The position numbers and the translations under genes are program-made. Below the pieces are notes generated by a model. It worked only from the letters and a program-made list of their open reading frames with translations, ran no database searches and was not told where the DNA came from. Below are positions 26,400 through 35,055 of a stretch of 64,000 bases of DNA, one piece after another. Position 1 is the first letter of the stretch. Every line of letters begins with the position of its first letter. The stretch comes from Thermoplasmata archaeon (GTDB lineage Archaea; Thermoplasmatota; Thermoplasmata; Sysuiplasmatales; Sysuiplasmataceae), in NCBI GenBank assembly GCA_021806165.1, contig JAJZXY010000005.1:59235-123234 (forward strand), given 5' to 3'.

Positions 26400-27188
26400 T
26401 CAGCCAAGTGGCCTGTATACCGTGCCGTTGAAATTGAGGCCGCCGTCAACCAGTATTTCCTCGCCTGTGATGTACCTGCTGTAGGGGGAGGCCAGCATCA
26501 GCACCGCATCGGCTATCTCGGCGGTGGATGCTATGTGACCCAGCGGTATCCTGTCATTGTACAGCGCGCGCACCTCGCTCGTGTAGAGTTCCATGTTCAT
26601 TGGCGTGTCTGTTGCTCCGGGCGCAATCGCATTGACCCTTATGCCGTGCCCCCCCCATTCGACCGCCAGCACCCTTGTGAGCGCCCTGACAGCGCCCTTT
26701 GACGCGGCATATGCCGCAAGGTTCCTGACAGCAAGCGCGTTCACCCCGGAAGTGATGTTTATGATGCTGCCGCCGCCCTTTCCCTCAATGAACCTCTTTG
26801 CCGCAGCCTGGCAGCCGAAGAAGTAGCCGTCAAGGTTTACGGCAAGAATGCTGTGCCACTCCTTCTCGTCAAGCTCCTCCGACCTCGCCAGCTTCTGGAA
26901 TGCGGCGTTGTTGACCCAGACGTCAAGCTTGCCGTACTTCTGCATCGCAAGCGAGGCAAGCTTCTCCGCACTCTCCTTCCTCGACATGTCTGCATTCACG
27001 ACAGTGAGCATCTCCCCCATGCCGAGGCGTTCTGCCGATTCAAGCAGCCCCTTTTCTCCCGCACTGTCGTTCAGGTGGCATGTTACAACGCGGGCGCCCT
27101 CCTGCAGGCACCCCTCCACTATGGCCCTTCCTATGCCGCTTGAGCCGCCTGTGACTACAAACACCATTCCGCCAATTCCCATCTTCAT
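26400..27188 (-). CDS. SDR-family oxidoreductase
   Basis: 262 residues from ATG 27188, which overlaps the LutB-like stop by 4 bases (ATGA) and follows GGAGGGCGG. It is a classical short-chain dehydrogenase: TGGSSGIG cofactor loop, VNNAAFQ, catalytic Ser in NITSGVNA, Tyr and Lys in YAASKGA, and the end segment ITGEEILVDGG. An acidic residue after strand 2 is not obvious (CHLND), so NAD or NADP preference is unclear. Context suggests oxidation of a sugar acid or hydroxy acid that leads to lactate. Confidence 0.85.
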   Translation of the reverse strand: MKMGIGGMVFVVTGGSSGIGRAIVEGCLQEGARVVTCHLNDSAGEKGLLESAERLGMGEMLTVVNADMSRKESAEKLASLAMQKYGKLDVWVNNAAFQKLARSEELDEKEWHSILAVNLDGYFFGCQAAAKRFIEGKGGGSIINITSGVNALAVRNLAAYAASKGAVRALTRVLAVEWGGHGIRVNAIAPGATDTPMNMELYTSEVRALYNDRIPLGHIASTAEIADAVLMLASPYSRYITGEEILVDGGLNFNGTVYRPLG

Positions 27189-28345
27189 TTCTTGCCGCCC
27201 TCCTCCATCTTTTTGAAATCGGTGTACTTGATGTACTCCAGGACACGTGGTATGTTGATGTCCATCGGGCAGACCTCGCGGCAGCCTGCCGAGTGGGTGC
27301 ACATGTGCGCCGCTGAGCTGTCTCCCCTTACTATCGCATTCCACATGACTCCGGTGGGACCGCTGTAGGGCGGCTTTCCCCACTCCTTCCCCATCACCCT
27401 GTAGGTCGGGCACGCGAAGTAGCATCTGCCGCACCTGATGCAGAGCAAAGCCTCCCTGAGCTCTCTGTCGGCCGCAGCCTTCATCCTTCCGTTGTCTATG
27501 AGGACAAGGTGGAATTCCCTCGGCCCGGTTGCAGGCCTTATGATCTGGGATTCAATGTCGCCCGTTGAGCTTGGCCCGGTTGTCACGTTGATGTATGTGG
27601 GCGGGTATGAGCCCGCGTACGCAGCCTGTATCATGACTTCCTTGAATGCGTCCCCGAGGGTAGGGACTATTTTGTCAATACCCGTGACGGCAATGTGTAT
27701 CTGCGGCCTCACGCTCGTCATCCTTATGTTTCCCTCATTCTCGACAAGGGCCACCGAGCCGGTGTCGGCCGCAACCGCATTTGCTCCGGTGATGCCAACC
27801 TCGGCTGTATCATACTTCCCGAGCAGGAATCGTCTTACCGCGGCTGCCATTTCAGCCGGGGTCGAGTCTTCATTGATAGACTCATCCAGGTTCCTGTGCA
27901 GCTCCCTTCCGAATTTCTCCTTTGTCATGTGGAGCGCGACAGTAATGATGTGCGAAGGTTCCTCCTCTGCAATCTGGAGCAGGTATTCGCCGAAGTCGGT
28001 TTCCCATACATCCTTCCCGCGGTCCCTGAGGTGCTGCCTGATCCCCGCCTCATAAGCCACATTGGACTTGCTCAGGATGATATGCTCCCTGCCGCCTATA
28101 ATGCGGTCGACTATATCCCTTGCCTCCGCAGCATCCCTGGCAAGGTGCGCCACGCCGCCTGATTTGGTCACCGCCTCCATCGTCTTGCCTATGAACTCAT
28201 CCAGATTGTCCAGCACCCTCAACTTTGCCTTTCTGAGCTCAACCCTTGTGCTCTCCAGGTAGGGGTGCTCCTCCAGCATTCTCCATACTTCGGGCACATT
28301 GTTCCTGGTGCTCCTTTCGATTGCCTCCTCCCACTCGCTGCTCAC
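27185..28345 (-). CDS. lutB: LutB-like lactate utilization iron-sulfur protein (LUD domain)
   Basis: 386 residues from GTG 28345, overlapping the LutA-like stop by 4 bases. The first 310 or so residues form the LUD domain (EHIILSKSNVAYEAGIRQHL, GITGANAVAADTGSVALVEN). Two iron-sulfur motifs follow: CIRCGRCYFACP is complete, but the second reads CTHSAGCREVCP, with Ser (codon 27290-27292) where relatives have the second Cys. With LutA and usually LutC it oxidises L-lactate to pyruvate. No lutC is in the window; the LUD domain here may cover that role. Confidence 0.82.
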   Translation of the reverse strand: MSSEWEEAIERSTRNNVPEVWRMLEEHPYLESTRVELRKAKLRVLDNLDEFIGKTMEAVTKSGGVAHLARDAAEARDIVDRIIGGREHIILSKSNVAYEAGIRQHLRDRGKDVWETDFGEYLLQIAEEEPSHIITVALHMTKEKFGRELHRNLDESINEDSTPAEMAAAVRRFLLGKYDTAEVGITGANAVAADTGSVALVENEGNIRMTSVRPQIHIAVTGIDKIVPTLGDAFKEVMIQAAYAGSYPPTYINVTTGPSSTGDIESQIIRPATGPREFHLVLIDNGRMKAAADRELREALLCIRCGRCYFACPTYRVMGKEWGKPPYSGPTGVMWNAIVRGDSSAAHMCTHSAGCREVCPMDINIPRVLEYIKYTDFKKMEEGGKK

Positions 28346-29238
28346 CTGACCACCTCCGCAAAATCCTTCAGCCCCTTTATGTGCGGAGACAGCGCCTGGT
28401 AGCACATGGGGCACATTACCATCACAGAGCCTCCCACGGACAGCAACGCCCTGGCCCTGACTTCTGCAATCTTTTCGCCTAAATCGGGGGAAACAGCACC
28501 CACCGGCGAACCGCAGCACATCGCAGTCCCCTTCCCGGTGACCATCCTGTCCTCCGCAAGTGAAATGCCTGTCCGGCCAATCGACTGCCTGATTGAATCA
28601 CGCAGGCCCAGGTGCCTGGCATACAGGCATGAATCATGCAGCACAAACTTCCCCTCACCCCTGGCCCCGTCTATCAGGGAGAGGTAGTTGACCACCTCAA
28701 GCCTGGAGGGGACATACTCCTTCATCCTTGCCAGTGCGTTGGTGGTGTGCGGGTCCACAGTGATCACCCTTTCCACGCCGAGTCCGGTGAAGAATGATGT
28801 CAGTTTCTTGCCGTATTCGATGAACTCATCCCTCATCCCGAGCTCGATGAGAATCGCACCGCTGTAGGGCTCTTTCTCATGGAGGTAGCCAAAATCCACG
28901 TCTGATTTGGAAAGCATGGACGCAATGTTCCTGAGGATGGCATATGCCCTTTCCAGCTCTGCCCTCTTAGGCTTGAACAGGAATTTGCCCAGGGAGGCCA
29001 GCCGTTCGCTCCCCCTGAGCCTTGCTGCCCTGGGCAGCAGCGATTCGTACGCCTTGAACATTGGCGCCATCTGGTACATCATGGAAGTGTAGATGATGCT
29101 GCTTCCCCCCTCAGGTATCCCCCCGGCCCATCGTGCGCAGAGTTTCCTGTCGATAGGGAAAGGCAAGTAGTCTTTCATAAGGTTCCGGTAGACAGTCCTC
29201 TTCAGGAGAGCTGAGGTCACTGATGCATTATCCGCCAT
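28342..29238 (-). CDS. lutA: LutA-like cysteine-rich (CCG) subunit
   Basis: 298 residues from ATG 29238 with GGAG 8 bases upstream (GTG 29247 is also in frame). The second half has the heterodisulfide-reductase-type CCG domain: VLHDSCLYARHLG, then MCCGSPVGAV and MCPMCYQAL. The first half is more divergent, with a possible degenerate repeat around ITVDPHTTNAL. It pairs with LutB to move electrons from lactate or a related hydroxy acid. First gene of a four-gene operon; a minus-strand TATA-like AATTATAAC lies near 29316-29325. Confidence 0.78.
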   Translation of the reverse strand: MADNASVTSALLKRTVYRNLMKDYLPFPIDRKLCARWAGGIPEGGSSIIYTSMMYQMAPMFKAYESLLPRAARLRGSERLASLGKFLFKPKRAELERAYAILRNIASMLSKSDVDFGYLHEKEPYSGAILIELGMRDEFIEYGKKLTSFFTGLGVERVITVDPHTTNALARMKEYVPSRLEVVNYLSLIDGARGEGKFVLHDSCLYARHLGLRDSIRQSIGRTGISLAEDRMVTGKGTAMCCGSPVGAVSPDLGEKIAEVRARALLSVGGSVMVMCPMCYQALSPHIKGLKDFAEVVR

Positions 29239-29365
29239 TATTGTCACTCCATTTCAACAACAAGCACGCCGGTACGCCCGCCGCAGCATCCGCAGGCATT
29301 TCTGCGTTAGGTGCAATTGTTATAATTAGTTGTCCTTGAAGTATAATCCATCCCTTCTTCCGAAG

Positions 29366-30262
29366 CTACCCGAAGGTGCTCCTTATCATGCTGTTGAGGA
29401 ACGACACGGACTGCCTGAGGTCCTCGAGGCCCCCGGCACCATCCTCAATAGATATCCATCCAGAGAAGCCTATATCCTTCAGGACCGCGAATATCCTGCC
29501 GTAGTCTATCAGGCCGGTCCCGATCACACCGTGCTCAAGAGCCTGCGGGTACCCTCTGCCCACATGCTTCTCAAGATCCTCCATCGTATATCCCCTCCTG
29601 AGGTGCCTGTCGCTCGCATGCATGGTCAGTATCCTGTCCCTGAACCTGTCCAGTACAGCTATGGGGTCTTCGCCTGCGATGAGAGCGTTGGACGGGTCGT
29701 AGTTGACTCCAAACCATTCAGACCTTATGCTTTCCACAATTTCGGTGTAGACGTCAAGATGCTGTGCAAATTCAGGATATTCCCATAGCCCGTCCTTGTA
29801 ATGGTTTTCCATCACAAGGTGGACGCCCCTGCGCTCAGCAAAGGGAAGCAGCTCCCCTATGCACTCGACGACCCACCTCACTCCGTCCTCCCTGCTGACG
29901 TCGGGCCTCCTCTGGCCTGAAAGCACCCTGCATGTCCTGAGTCTCCCCTTTACCGGTGCCCTGGACATTGCATCTATCCAGAATTGCATCTTATCCACCT
30001 CCGCCTTCCTTTCCTTCTCCCCTGCCTGCGTGAAGTCAGGCGAAGTGCACATCATGGGTACCTGCAGCCCCTTCTCCGCTGCGAATTCGTGAATGCTTTC
30101 GACAGCCGCCATGCTCCTGTCCCGGTAGAACGCGGGGTACATCTCAACGCCCTGTATTTCCAGCCCCGACGCCTCCAGCAGCCAGTCTTTCAGCCCCATG
30201 TCCCCCGCGCACAACCTGTCAAAATAGCCCTTTGGGAATGCAAGAAGACCCGGTCCGGCCAT
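29366..30262 (-). CDS. Sugar phosphate isomerase/epimerase (xylose-isomerase-like TIM barrel)
   Basis: 298 residues of the AP-endonuclease-2 / xylose-isomerase-like barrel. GVEMYPAFY holds the first strand acid, VHLVMENHYKDGLWEYPEF contains the metal Glu and His, WFGVNYDPSNALIAGEDP the metal Asp region, MHASDRHLRRG the metal His/Asp, and SGWISIEDGAGG the last Glu. The likely reaction is epimerisation, isomerisation or dehydration of a keto sugar. It is the last gene of a three-gene operon with a hexulose-phosphate-synthase-like protein and a Zn dehydrogenase; start and upstream stop share one base. Confidence 0.82.
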   Translation of the reverse strand: MAGPGLLAFPKGYFDRLCAGDMGLKDWLLEASGLEIQGVEMYPAFYRDRSMAAVESIHEFAAEKGLQVPMMCTSPDFTQAGEKERKAEVDKMQFWIDAMSRAPVKGRLRTCRVLSGQRRPDVSREDGVRWVVECIGELLPFAERRGVHLVMENHYKDGLWEYPEFAQHLDVYTEIVESIRSEWFGVNYDPSNALIAGEDPIAVLDRFRDRILTMHASDRHLRRGYTMEDLEKHVGRGYPQALEHGVIGTGLIDYGRIFAVLKDIGFSGWISIEDGAGGLEDLRQSVSFLNSMIRSTFG

Positions 30263-30975
30263 CAGCTCACTCCGTCCTCGCCGCCGCTCTTGACCAGGCT
30301 TACCACGTTCTTCAGGAGGCGGCCTATCTCGTTGCCTTCCGAAGCGGGGGAGAATGAGCGCCCGTCTATGACAAGTGGCGCCCCCACAACAACAAGGGGA
30401 GCGCCGAGAGCTGGTAATTTCGGAAGGTCTGAAAGTGAAAGGCCCCCAACAGCCTGCACGGGGCAGCTGACTGCCTCGACTATTTCAGCGAGGAAATCCA
30501 GAGGTGACCCGCCGAGCTCGCCCCTTTCATCAAAGCCGAGGTGCGCGATTACGACATCGACGCCGGCTTCCTCCAGCTCCGCTGCCGCCTTCGCTCTGTC
30601 CCTTCTTCCAAGCACGTCGCCCATGACATATATCCCGTAGTCCCTGGCAGCCCGCACCGTTGCCCTTACTGTTGCGGGGTGGGATGCTGCCATTACAACG
30701 ACGAAATTCGCGCCCGCCCTGGCCATCATTTCAGCCTCCAGGTAGCCGCCGTCCATTGTTTTCAGGTCCGCGACTATTGGAGTGTCAGGGTACCTTTTCC
30801 TGAATGCGCTCACAGCGTGAAGCCCCTCTCCGAGTATCAGAGGGGTCCCGACCTCAATCCAGTCCACGCCTGCCTTGAGAGCAATCTCGGCCATCGGCTC
30901 GGCATCCCTTATTGTTGTCAGGTCGAGCGAGACCTGGACAGTTGGCCTTCTGAGGTCTATTTCCATTCTGCTCAT
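30262..30975 (-). CDS. 3-hexulose-6-phosphate synthase / 3-keto-L-gulonate-6-P decarboxylase-like protein
   Basis: 237 residues of the orotidine-monophosphate-decarboxylase suprafamily. The active-site motif reads IVADLKTMDGG (the D-x-K-x-x-D triad); VQVSLDLTTI and DWIEVGTPLI are the matching first strands, and VQAVGGLSLSDLPKL the phosphate loop. Known members make or split hexulose 6-phosphate with formaldehyde, or decarboxylate 3-keto-L-gulonate 6-phosphate. No partner 6-phospho-3-hexuloisomerase is beside it, but a sugar isomerase is. I see no sugar kinase nearby, so the phosphorylated substrate, if any, must come from elsewhere. Confidence 0.8.
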   Translation of the reverse strand: MSRMEIDLRRPTVQVSLDLTTIRDAEPMAEIALKAGVDWIEVGTPLILGEGLHAVSAFRKRYPDTPIVADLKTMDGGYLEAEMMARAGANFVVVMAASHPATVRATVRAARDYGIYVMGDVLGRRDRAKAAAELEEAGVDVVIAHLGFDERGELGGSPLDFLAEIVEAVSCPVQAVGGLSLSDLPKLPALGAPLVVVGAPLVIDGRSFSPASEGNEIGRLLKNVVSLVKSGGEDGVS

Positions 30976-32003
30976 ATCATTAGCACCCCCTTTGCAATTT
31001 GCAGCTTTGACATGTCATCGAATGCGCTTTCCCAGTCATCAAAGGCATAAGACCGCGCAATTCTTGATGATTTCAACCTGCCGTTTCTGAACAGGCGCAT
31101 TACCCTTTCCCATGTTTCCCAGTTGTGGCTGAAGGATCCCCTGAGTTCGACCGCCTTGGCCACAATCCCGTCCAGATTGAAGTCCGGTATGTCCGGTCCC
31201 CACCCCACCTTGATGATTCTGCCGCCGGGCCTGACCGCATCCAGCGCAGTCTTCATTGTCGCGCTGACGCCTGATGCATCCACCACAACATCGACGCCGT
31301 CACCCCAGCCTGCTGTCCTGAGCGCCCCGGCCGCTTCAGTTGCATCCTCGAAAACCCTGTCCGCTCCAACGCTCCTGGCGGTTTCCAGCCTTCTGGAGTC
31401 GCGCTTCGTACCGAGGACAGAAACCTCGTAGGGCGACCTGAGAAGCGCGACCTGAAGGCTGAGCAGCCCTATTGGCCCGGGGCCGATTATGAGAACCGAG
31501 TCTCCAGGCTCGATCCTGCCAAGCGTGGATACTGCGTTGAACGCTACGCATGAGGGCTCGGTCAGCGCGGCTGTAATGTCATCCACCCCGTCAGGCACGT
31601 GGTGGAGTATGCCCTGCCGCACGATCAGGTACTCGGCCATACCACCGTCAGTCAGTGCACCGAAGCCCATTCTCCCGGGGCAGAGGTTGTAATTTCCCCT
31701 CCTGCAGTTGTAGCATTTGCCGCAGACGCTGAATGCTGTCTCCGACACCACCCTCTGACCCTTCCTGAAGTCCACAACGCCCTCGCCTGCCTCTGCGACT
31801 ACGCCGGTCATTTCATGCCCCAGGATCACGGGGCTTTTTCTCGGGTATGACTCGCTTCCGTGGTACATGTGGATGTCACTCCCGCATACACCCACCGCCT
31901 TCATTTTCAGAAGCACGTGGCCGGGAGGAGGGCTTCCCGGCTCGGGCATTTCCTTCATTACAACACTGCCTGGCCCATGCCTTTCGGAAACAATTGCTTT
32001 CAT
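30972..32003 (-). CDS. Zn-dependent sugar or polyol dehydrogenase (MDR family)
   Basis: 343 residues. Catalytic Zn residues are Cys in GVCGSDIHMYHG and His-Glu in GHEMTGVV; four structural cysteines are in CGKCYNCRRGNYNLC. The Rossmann loop is IIGPGPIGLLSLQ. It resembles sorbitol, threonine and L-idonate dehydrogenases. It overlaps the HPS-like gene by 4 bases and is first in this operon, so it likely oxidises the entry sugar or polyol. A divergent Zn dehydrogenase lies 200 bases away. Confidence 0.87.
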   Translation of the reverse strand: MKAIVSERHGPGSVVMKEMPEPGSPPPGHVLLKMKAVGVCGSDIHMYHGSESYPRKSPVILGHEMTGVVAEAGEGVVDFRKGQRVVSETAFSVCGKCYNCRRGNYNLCPGRMGFGALTDGGMAEYLIVRQGILHHVPDGVDDITAALTEPSCVAFNAVSTLGRIEPGDSVLIIGPGPIGLLSLQVALLRSPYEVSVLGTKRDSRRLETARSVGADRVFEDATEAAGALRTAGWGDGVDVVVDASGVSATMKTALDAVRPGGRIIKVGWGPDIPDFNLDGIVAKAVELRGSFSHNWETWERVMRLFRNGRLKSSRIARSYAFDDWESAFDDMSKLQIAKGVLMI

Positions 32004-32177
32004 GAACAGGACACTTCTCCCATTTCTCTCAGATGCTGCCCCGTACTGCCATCATTTGCTTATATCTTCGTGTTTCTGTCCGAATTTTCCGGCATACGCA
32101 GCATGATTGGTACGTGTAATGAAATTCATCTGTGTCTGTTTCAGTTAGTTCAGTCCTCAGGCCGCGCCGGGGAACCA

Positions 32178-32184
32178 TTTAAGA
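32178..32184 (+). promoter_or_regulatory. TATA-like box of the second Zn dehydrogenase
   Basis: TTTAAGA is 22-28 bases before ATG 32206 with no ribosome binding site between, the layout of a leaderless archaeal transcript. The 200-base gap to the divergent operon should hold both promoters. Confidence 0.45.
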
Positions 32185-32205
32185 GTCTGAGAACAATCAA
32201 CGTGC

Positions 32206-33213
32206 ATGAAAGCGCTCGTGTGGGTGTCTGATGGAAAGATGGCCGTGGAAGACGTAGGCATGCCTGAAGCCATCGAAGGATGGTCCCTCATCAAAGTCTC
32301 AAGATCTGGCATATGCGGGTCCGAGGTGGCCGCGTTCCAGGGACTGAACGAACTGAGGAAGCCCCCCCTTATCATGGGTCATGAATTCTCTGGCACGGTG
32401 GAGAGTGCAGCCAGCGATGATATGGAGGAACTGACGGGCAGGATGGTCGCTGTGAATCCAATGGTTACATGTGGAAAATGCTACTACTGCAGATCGGGCC
32501 TGAGGAACCTGTGCCCCGATAGGCAGATCGTTGGGGCGGCCTTCCCCGGCTCCTTCGGCGAGTATGTGCACGTGCCTCCCGGCTCCTGCTATCCCGTCGG
32601 TGACGCAACAGCCGGTGCCCTTGCAGAGCCTCTGGCAACGGCTCTGAGGGCAGTAGGCAAGTGCAACATAGGCGTAGGTGACGGTGCTATAGTATTCGGC
32701 ATGGGAATCATAGGCCTTTTCTTACTGAGGCTCCTGAAGCGCATGGGTATCAGCAAGTGCGTGGCTGCAGACATAAATGAGGCAAGGCTGTCCACCGCAA
32801 AGCAGCTCGGCGCCTCCCTGACTGTGGACATGCGGGAAAAGGATGCCGCCGGCTACGTTGCAGACTATTTCGGATCGGGTGCAGATTTTTCTTTCGACGC
32901 AGTAGGAATAGCGGCCACCCGCTCTGGCTGCATAATGGCCACGAGACGGGGTGGAAAGGCCGTGTTTGTGGGCAACCATGAGAAGGATACTGGGATAGAT
33001 GGCAACACCATTGTCAGAGGGGAGATTTCAGTTGAGGGCTCGTACGCCTACACCGACAACGAATTCGCCAGGGCTGTGGAATTGGCTCAGTCAGGATTCA
33101 TGGGTCCTTCCGCCCCATGGCTGCGCGTGTGCGGAATCGAGGAAGGTCCTGATATTTTCGAAAGGCTCTCAACAAACAGGATAAGCGAATCCAAGGTAAT
33201 CATGCACTTCTGA
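32206..33213 (+). CDS. Zn-dependent sugar or polyol dehydrogenase (MDR family), second copy
   Basis: 335 residues. GICGSEVAAFQG and GHEFSGTV carry the catalytic Zn ligands, and CGKCYYCRSGLRNLC the structural Zn cysteines. The cofactor loop is VFGMGIIGLFLLR and the strand-2 end is VAADINEARL, where the Asp suggests NAD. It is only distantly like the neighbour at 30972. Its own leaderless promoter and its place just before the sugar importer suggest it acts on the imported sugar. Confidence 0.85.
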   Translation: MKALVWVSDGKMAVEDVGMPEAIEGWSLIKVSRSGICGSEVAAFQGLNELRKPPLIMGHEFSGTVESAASDDMEELTGRMVAVNPMVTCGKCYYCRSGLRNLCPDRQIVGAAFPGSFGEYVHVPPGSCYPVGDATAGALAEPLATALRAVGKCNIGVGDGAIVFGMGIIGLFLLRLLKRMGISKCVAADINEARLSTAKQLGASLTVDMREKDAAGYVADYFGSGADFSFDAVGIAATRSGCIMATRRGGKAVFVGNHEKDTGIDGNTIVRGEISVEGSYAYTDNEFARAVELAQSGFMGPSAPWLRVCGIEEGPDIFERLSTNRISESKVIMHF

Positions 33214-33360
33214 CCGACTCAGTACAGGAGAAGGGTAATCAGGGCGATCACGAATGCATTCTTGCTCGCCATTGGTCATACCAATATTACTGCAAATGTT
33301 CAATCCCGACTGATTGCAGACGAAATTTTGTTTCTGCACATAACAATTTGATGTACTCCC

Positions 33361-33391
33361 ATTCGCGAATATTGATATAGTTGCGAATAAT
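33361..33391 (+). promoter_or_regulatory. Palindrome and repeated half-site upstream of the sugar-binding protein
   Basis: ATTCGCGAAT at 33361-33370 is a perfect 10-bp palindrome; a half-site copy (TTGCGAATAAT) follows at about 33381-33391 and overlaps the presumed TATA region before ATG 33418. A repressor or activator of the sugar transporter could bind here. Further up, GCAGA near 33317 and TCTGC near 33335 form an imperfect hairpin that may end the preceding gene. Confidence 0.4.
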
Positions 33392-33417
33392 ACAGGTCAA
33401 AAGCTGGGGAATAATGA

Positions 33418-35055
33418 ATGGCGCAATCAAGTAGCACTGGACCGGGCAGCGATTCCCGAAGGAATCTTCTGATTGCAGTCGTCGCCGTGGTGGTCGTTGT
33501 GGTGATCATAGGCGCCGTTGTTGCATCAGTGCTTAACAAGCCTTCGACGAGCAGCAAGTCCGGAAATGTATATTTCTACACCTGGTGGGGTCCCACCAGT
33601 GGTAGGGCACTGCAGAATCTTACCGCATCCTTCCATCAGGCCTATCCGCAGTACACTGCCGTGCCGACAGTGAGCCCGGGAGCAGGGGGAACAAATGCAA
33701 AGTACGCTATTCTCACCTTGATCAAGGCGGGAAATCCACCGAACACGTTCCAGACACACTATGGTCCGGAGATGCTCAGTTATGTTGAGGCGGCACCCAA
33801 CGGTGCAAGCTCATTTGTCAACATGACAAGCTATGTGAAGTCGACGCTTGAGCCCCACATGGTAATGCCTGTCCTTGAGGCTGGCTCATTCAACGGGGTC
33901 TCATTCTCTCTCCCTGTGACAGCACACCAGGGGGCGCAGCTTTTCTTCAATCCGCAGGTCCTTGCAAAGTACAACCTGCCCATACCGAACAACATGAGTG
34001 TCCTTCTCAACGACACCATAGCACTCGGGTCACATGGCATTAAGGCGTGGGTCATACCCGGAGGCGACGGCGGCTGGGATCAGCTGAACATCTGGGAGAA
34101 TGCCTTCCTTGCATACGGTGGCAACACTCTCTATGATGAGCTGATGTACGGAACGCTCAACACAAGCAGTCCCGCTGTCATGCATGTGCTCAATGAGACC
34201 AACAACGCGTTCTTCACATTTGTGAAGTACAGCATGCCCGGTCTGGAGTCGACCGGCTGGGTTCAGGACATACACTATGTCCTCAACGGCCAGGCCGCAT
34301 TCTACACCAGCGGCAACTGGGTCCTCGAGTACACGACAGACTATCTGTTCACAATAGGCTACCCCGCGACAGCACCCTACACCACGTGGTCGAACATCAC
34401 GCTGATGGACCAGTCCTTCCCGGGCACACAGCAGTACTGGGTCTTGGTTACAGATTCAGTGGCTGTCCCGTCCGGACCTTCGTCCACGCTTGGTCTGCTC
34501 TTCGCGAAGTATTTCTCCTCCTACAAGGGGGACACGGTCTTCACAAAGGCGAAGGCGGTTACGCCCTACAACAACGTGACAACCGATTACTTCGCAACAC
34601 CGGCGCAGTGGCACAGCTACCAGACGCTCAAGTCCACAAGCTCGTCTGACTTTGTCTACCAGCTCTCGGACGGAGGGCTGTTTGACAATGTGTTTGCGAC
34701 GCTGACATCCGCGATGACTTCGCTGTCTGAGATTGGGCCCTCCGACCTCGCAGCCTGGAATCTGACGCTGACGCAGGCAGTGGGTTCAGAGCAGTCCCAG
34801 TGGAAGTCTGCGAACCAGCTGGGATACGGCTACATGGGATTCCCCGGACACCCGTTCGGCGGATATGTCCCGCCATGGGCAACTGCAAGCGCTGCAGGCA
34901 CGGTGTCGCACAGCTCGGCAGCCGCGGGCACGGTTTCCCACCAGGCAGCGGTGAACAGCAAGCCGGCAGCTCACAAGACAGTGGTGTATATCTCTCTCAG
35001 CCCGCTGAGGTTCCTTGAGAACATACTGCTTGGAACGGCAGGATTCAGGAACTGA
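33418..35055 (+). CDS. ABC sugar transporter substrate-binding protein (GlcS-like)
   Basis: 545 residues: hydrophilic start, membrane anchor (about 19-40), then a large extracellular binding protein starting VYFYTWWGPTSGRALQNL and containing AGGTNAKYAILTLIKAGNPP and FYTSGNWVLEY, typical of family 1 sugar-binding proteins and of Sulfolobus GlcS-type proteins. The end (about 490-545) is Ala/Ser/His-rich, perhaps a linker. Aromatic-rich pockets suit a sugar; which one is inferred from neighbours (glucose or a similar hexose). The permease genes follow after a 387-base gap. Confidence 0.85.
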   Translation: MAQSSSTGPGSDSRRNLLIAVVAVVVVVVIIGAVVASVLNKPSTSSKSGNVYFYTWWGPTSGRALQNLTASFHQAYPQYTAVPTVSPGAGGTNAKYAILTLIKAGNPPNTFQTHYGPEMLSYVEAAPNGASSFVNMTSYVKSTLEPHMVMPVLEAGSFNGVSFSLPVTAHQGAQLFFNPQVLAKYNLPIPNNMSVLLNDTIALGSHGIKAWVIPGGDGGWDQLNIWENAFLAYGGNTLYDELMYGTLNTSSPAVMHVLNETNNAFFTFVKYSMPGLESTGWVQDIHYVLNGQAAFYTSGNWVLEYTTDYLFTIGYPATAPYTTWSNITLMDQSFPGTQQYWVLVTDSVAVPSGPSSTLGLLFAKYFSSYKGDTVFTKAKAVTPYNNVTTDYFATPAQWHSYQTLKSTSSSDFVYQLSDGGLFDNVFATLTSAMTSLSEIGPSDLAAWNLTLTQAVGSEQSQWKSANQLGYGYMGFPGHPFGGYVPPWATASAAGTVSHSSAAAGTVSHQAAVNSKPAAHKTVVYISLSPLRFLENILLGTAGFRN

